From an uncultured Ruminiclostridium sp. (GTDB lineage: Bacteria > Bacillota > Clostridia > Oscillospirales > Ruminococcaceae), in NCBI GenBank assembly GCA_949878745.1, contig CATLBH010000022.1, positions 1 through 43,026 on the forward strand: a DNA stretch of 43,026 nt, read 5' to 3'. Made by a program: the position numbers and the translations under genes. Below, piece after piece: positions 42,828 through 43,026 of this stretch (its first letter is position 1; each line of letters starts with the position of its first letter). Under the pieces are notes generated by a model that worked only from the letters and a program-made list of their open reading frames with translations, had not been told where the DNA came from and made no database searches.

Positions 42828-43026
42828 TCAGCAGTTTACCCACTGCCTGTCGCACCAACAAGACTTCCCATTATACAAGATTTCCGCCCAAGTATACCTG
42901 CCGTTCTTAACGGTTTTTCCCGTCATCTTAACCTCCGTCCCTTTGGGCAATTTGGTTATAATCTTTCCGCTTATACTCGCCGTTTCCCTAACATTAACAG
43001 GCGCGTTTGTTTTCCCTTTAACATAG
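42828..43026 (-). CDS. C-terminal SH3b domain protein (partial, N-terminus outside window)
   Basis: The last 65 residues of a minus-strand gene run off the window edge, ending in TGA at 42828-42830. The translation contains NVRETASISGKIITKLPKGT, then EVKMTGKTVKNGRYTWAEIL and WCDRQWVNC. This is the pattern of a bacterial SH3 (SH3b/SH3_3) domain, which binds peptidoglycan and often ends cell-wall hydrolases, including phage lysins. A strong terminator follows immediately. The enzyme domain, if any, is not visible, so it may be an amidase, a lysin or another envelope protein. Confidence 0.75.
   Translation of the reverse strand, partial: YVKGKTNAPVNVRETASISGKIITKLPKGTEVKMTGKTVKNGRYTWAEILYNGKSCWCDRQWVNC

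Noticed and set aside
42754-43026. Plus-strand 90-aa frame at the right edge
   Set aside because: It lies opposite the SH3b coding sequence and crosses a terminator; the minus strand gives a recognisable domain.

Overview
The window reads as a chromosomal segment of an anaerobic, spore-lineage Firmicute (class Clostridia, most like the Ruminococcaceae/Oscillospirales group). Grounds: clostridial gene order (site-2 protease, scpA, scpB, DUF2953, gerW/ytfJ; rpmH, rnpA, yidD, yidC, jag), sigma-A promoters of the type TTGACA-N17-TATAAT, AAAGGAG-type ribosome binding sites with frequent GTG and TTG starts, and glycan-degrading genes typical of gut clostridia. The genus cannot be fixed from sequence alone. 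No rRNA, CRISPR array, transposase or complete prophage is visible.

Layout: 1-5500 holds a small glycan-use locus: a lipoprotein GH5 glycanase, a GH2 beta-galactosidase and a divergent AraC-type regulator whose promoter overlaps that of the galactosidase. 5501-7519 is repeat-rich and carries one F420-ligase-like gene. 7520-13000 holds a metallo-hydrolase, an Orn/Lys/Arg decarboxylase-like gene, uvrC, rsmD, coaD and a coiled-coil gene. 13000-21500 is a cell-surface region: an ABC-2 polysaccharide exporter, an EpsG-like polymerase, a GT4 glycosyltransferase and three anchored or low-complexity surface proteins. 21750-23680 is an IbrB/IbrA-like pair (ParB-fold protein plus PAPS-reductase-fold protein). 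23900-27490 is the rpmH-rnpA-yidD-yidC-jag operon. 27970-29500 is birA-bioY (biotin). 30200-32165 is yerC, a methyltransferase and hslO. 32625-38190 holds rluB, a D,D-carboxypeptidase and the gerW/DUF2953/scpB/scpA/site-2-protease run. 38777-41867 holds two GNAT acetyltransferases, a methyltransferase, dCMP deaminase and DUF378. 42125-42661 is a five-gene tRNA cluster (Val, Asp, Phe, Gly, Ala), followed by the 3' end of an SH3-domain gene that runs off the window.

The most unusual content is intergenic. At least four families of palindromic non-coding elements sit between the genes. (1) A bipartite double-hairpin element with a fixed 12-nt linker (CACCCAAARCAC) but very different stem sequences that remain paired (five copies). 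(2) A ~350-bp structured repeat in two inverted copies with a compensatory base-pair change. (3) A ~430-bp nested palindrome between convergent genes, with a second half-truncated copy at another convergent junction. (4) A ~320-bp MITE-like element with perfect terminal inverted repeats. No gene in the window obviously mobilises them.
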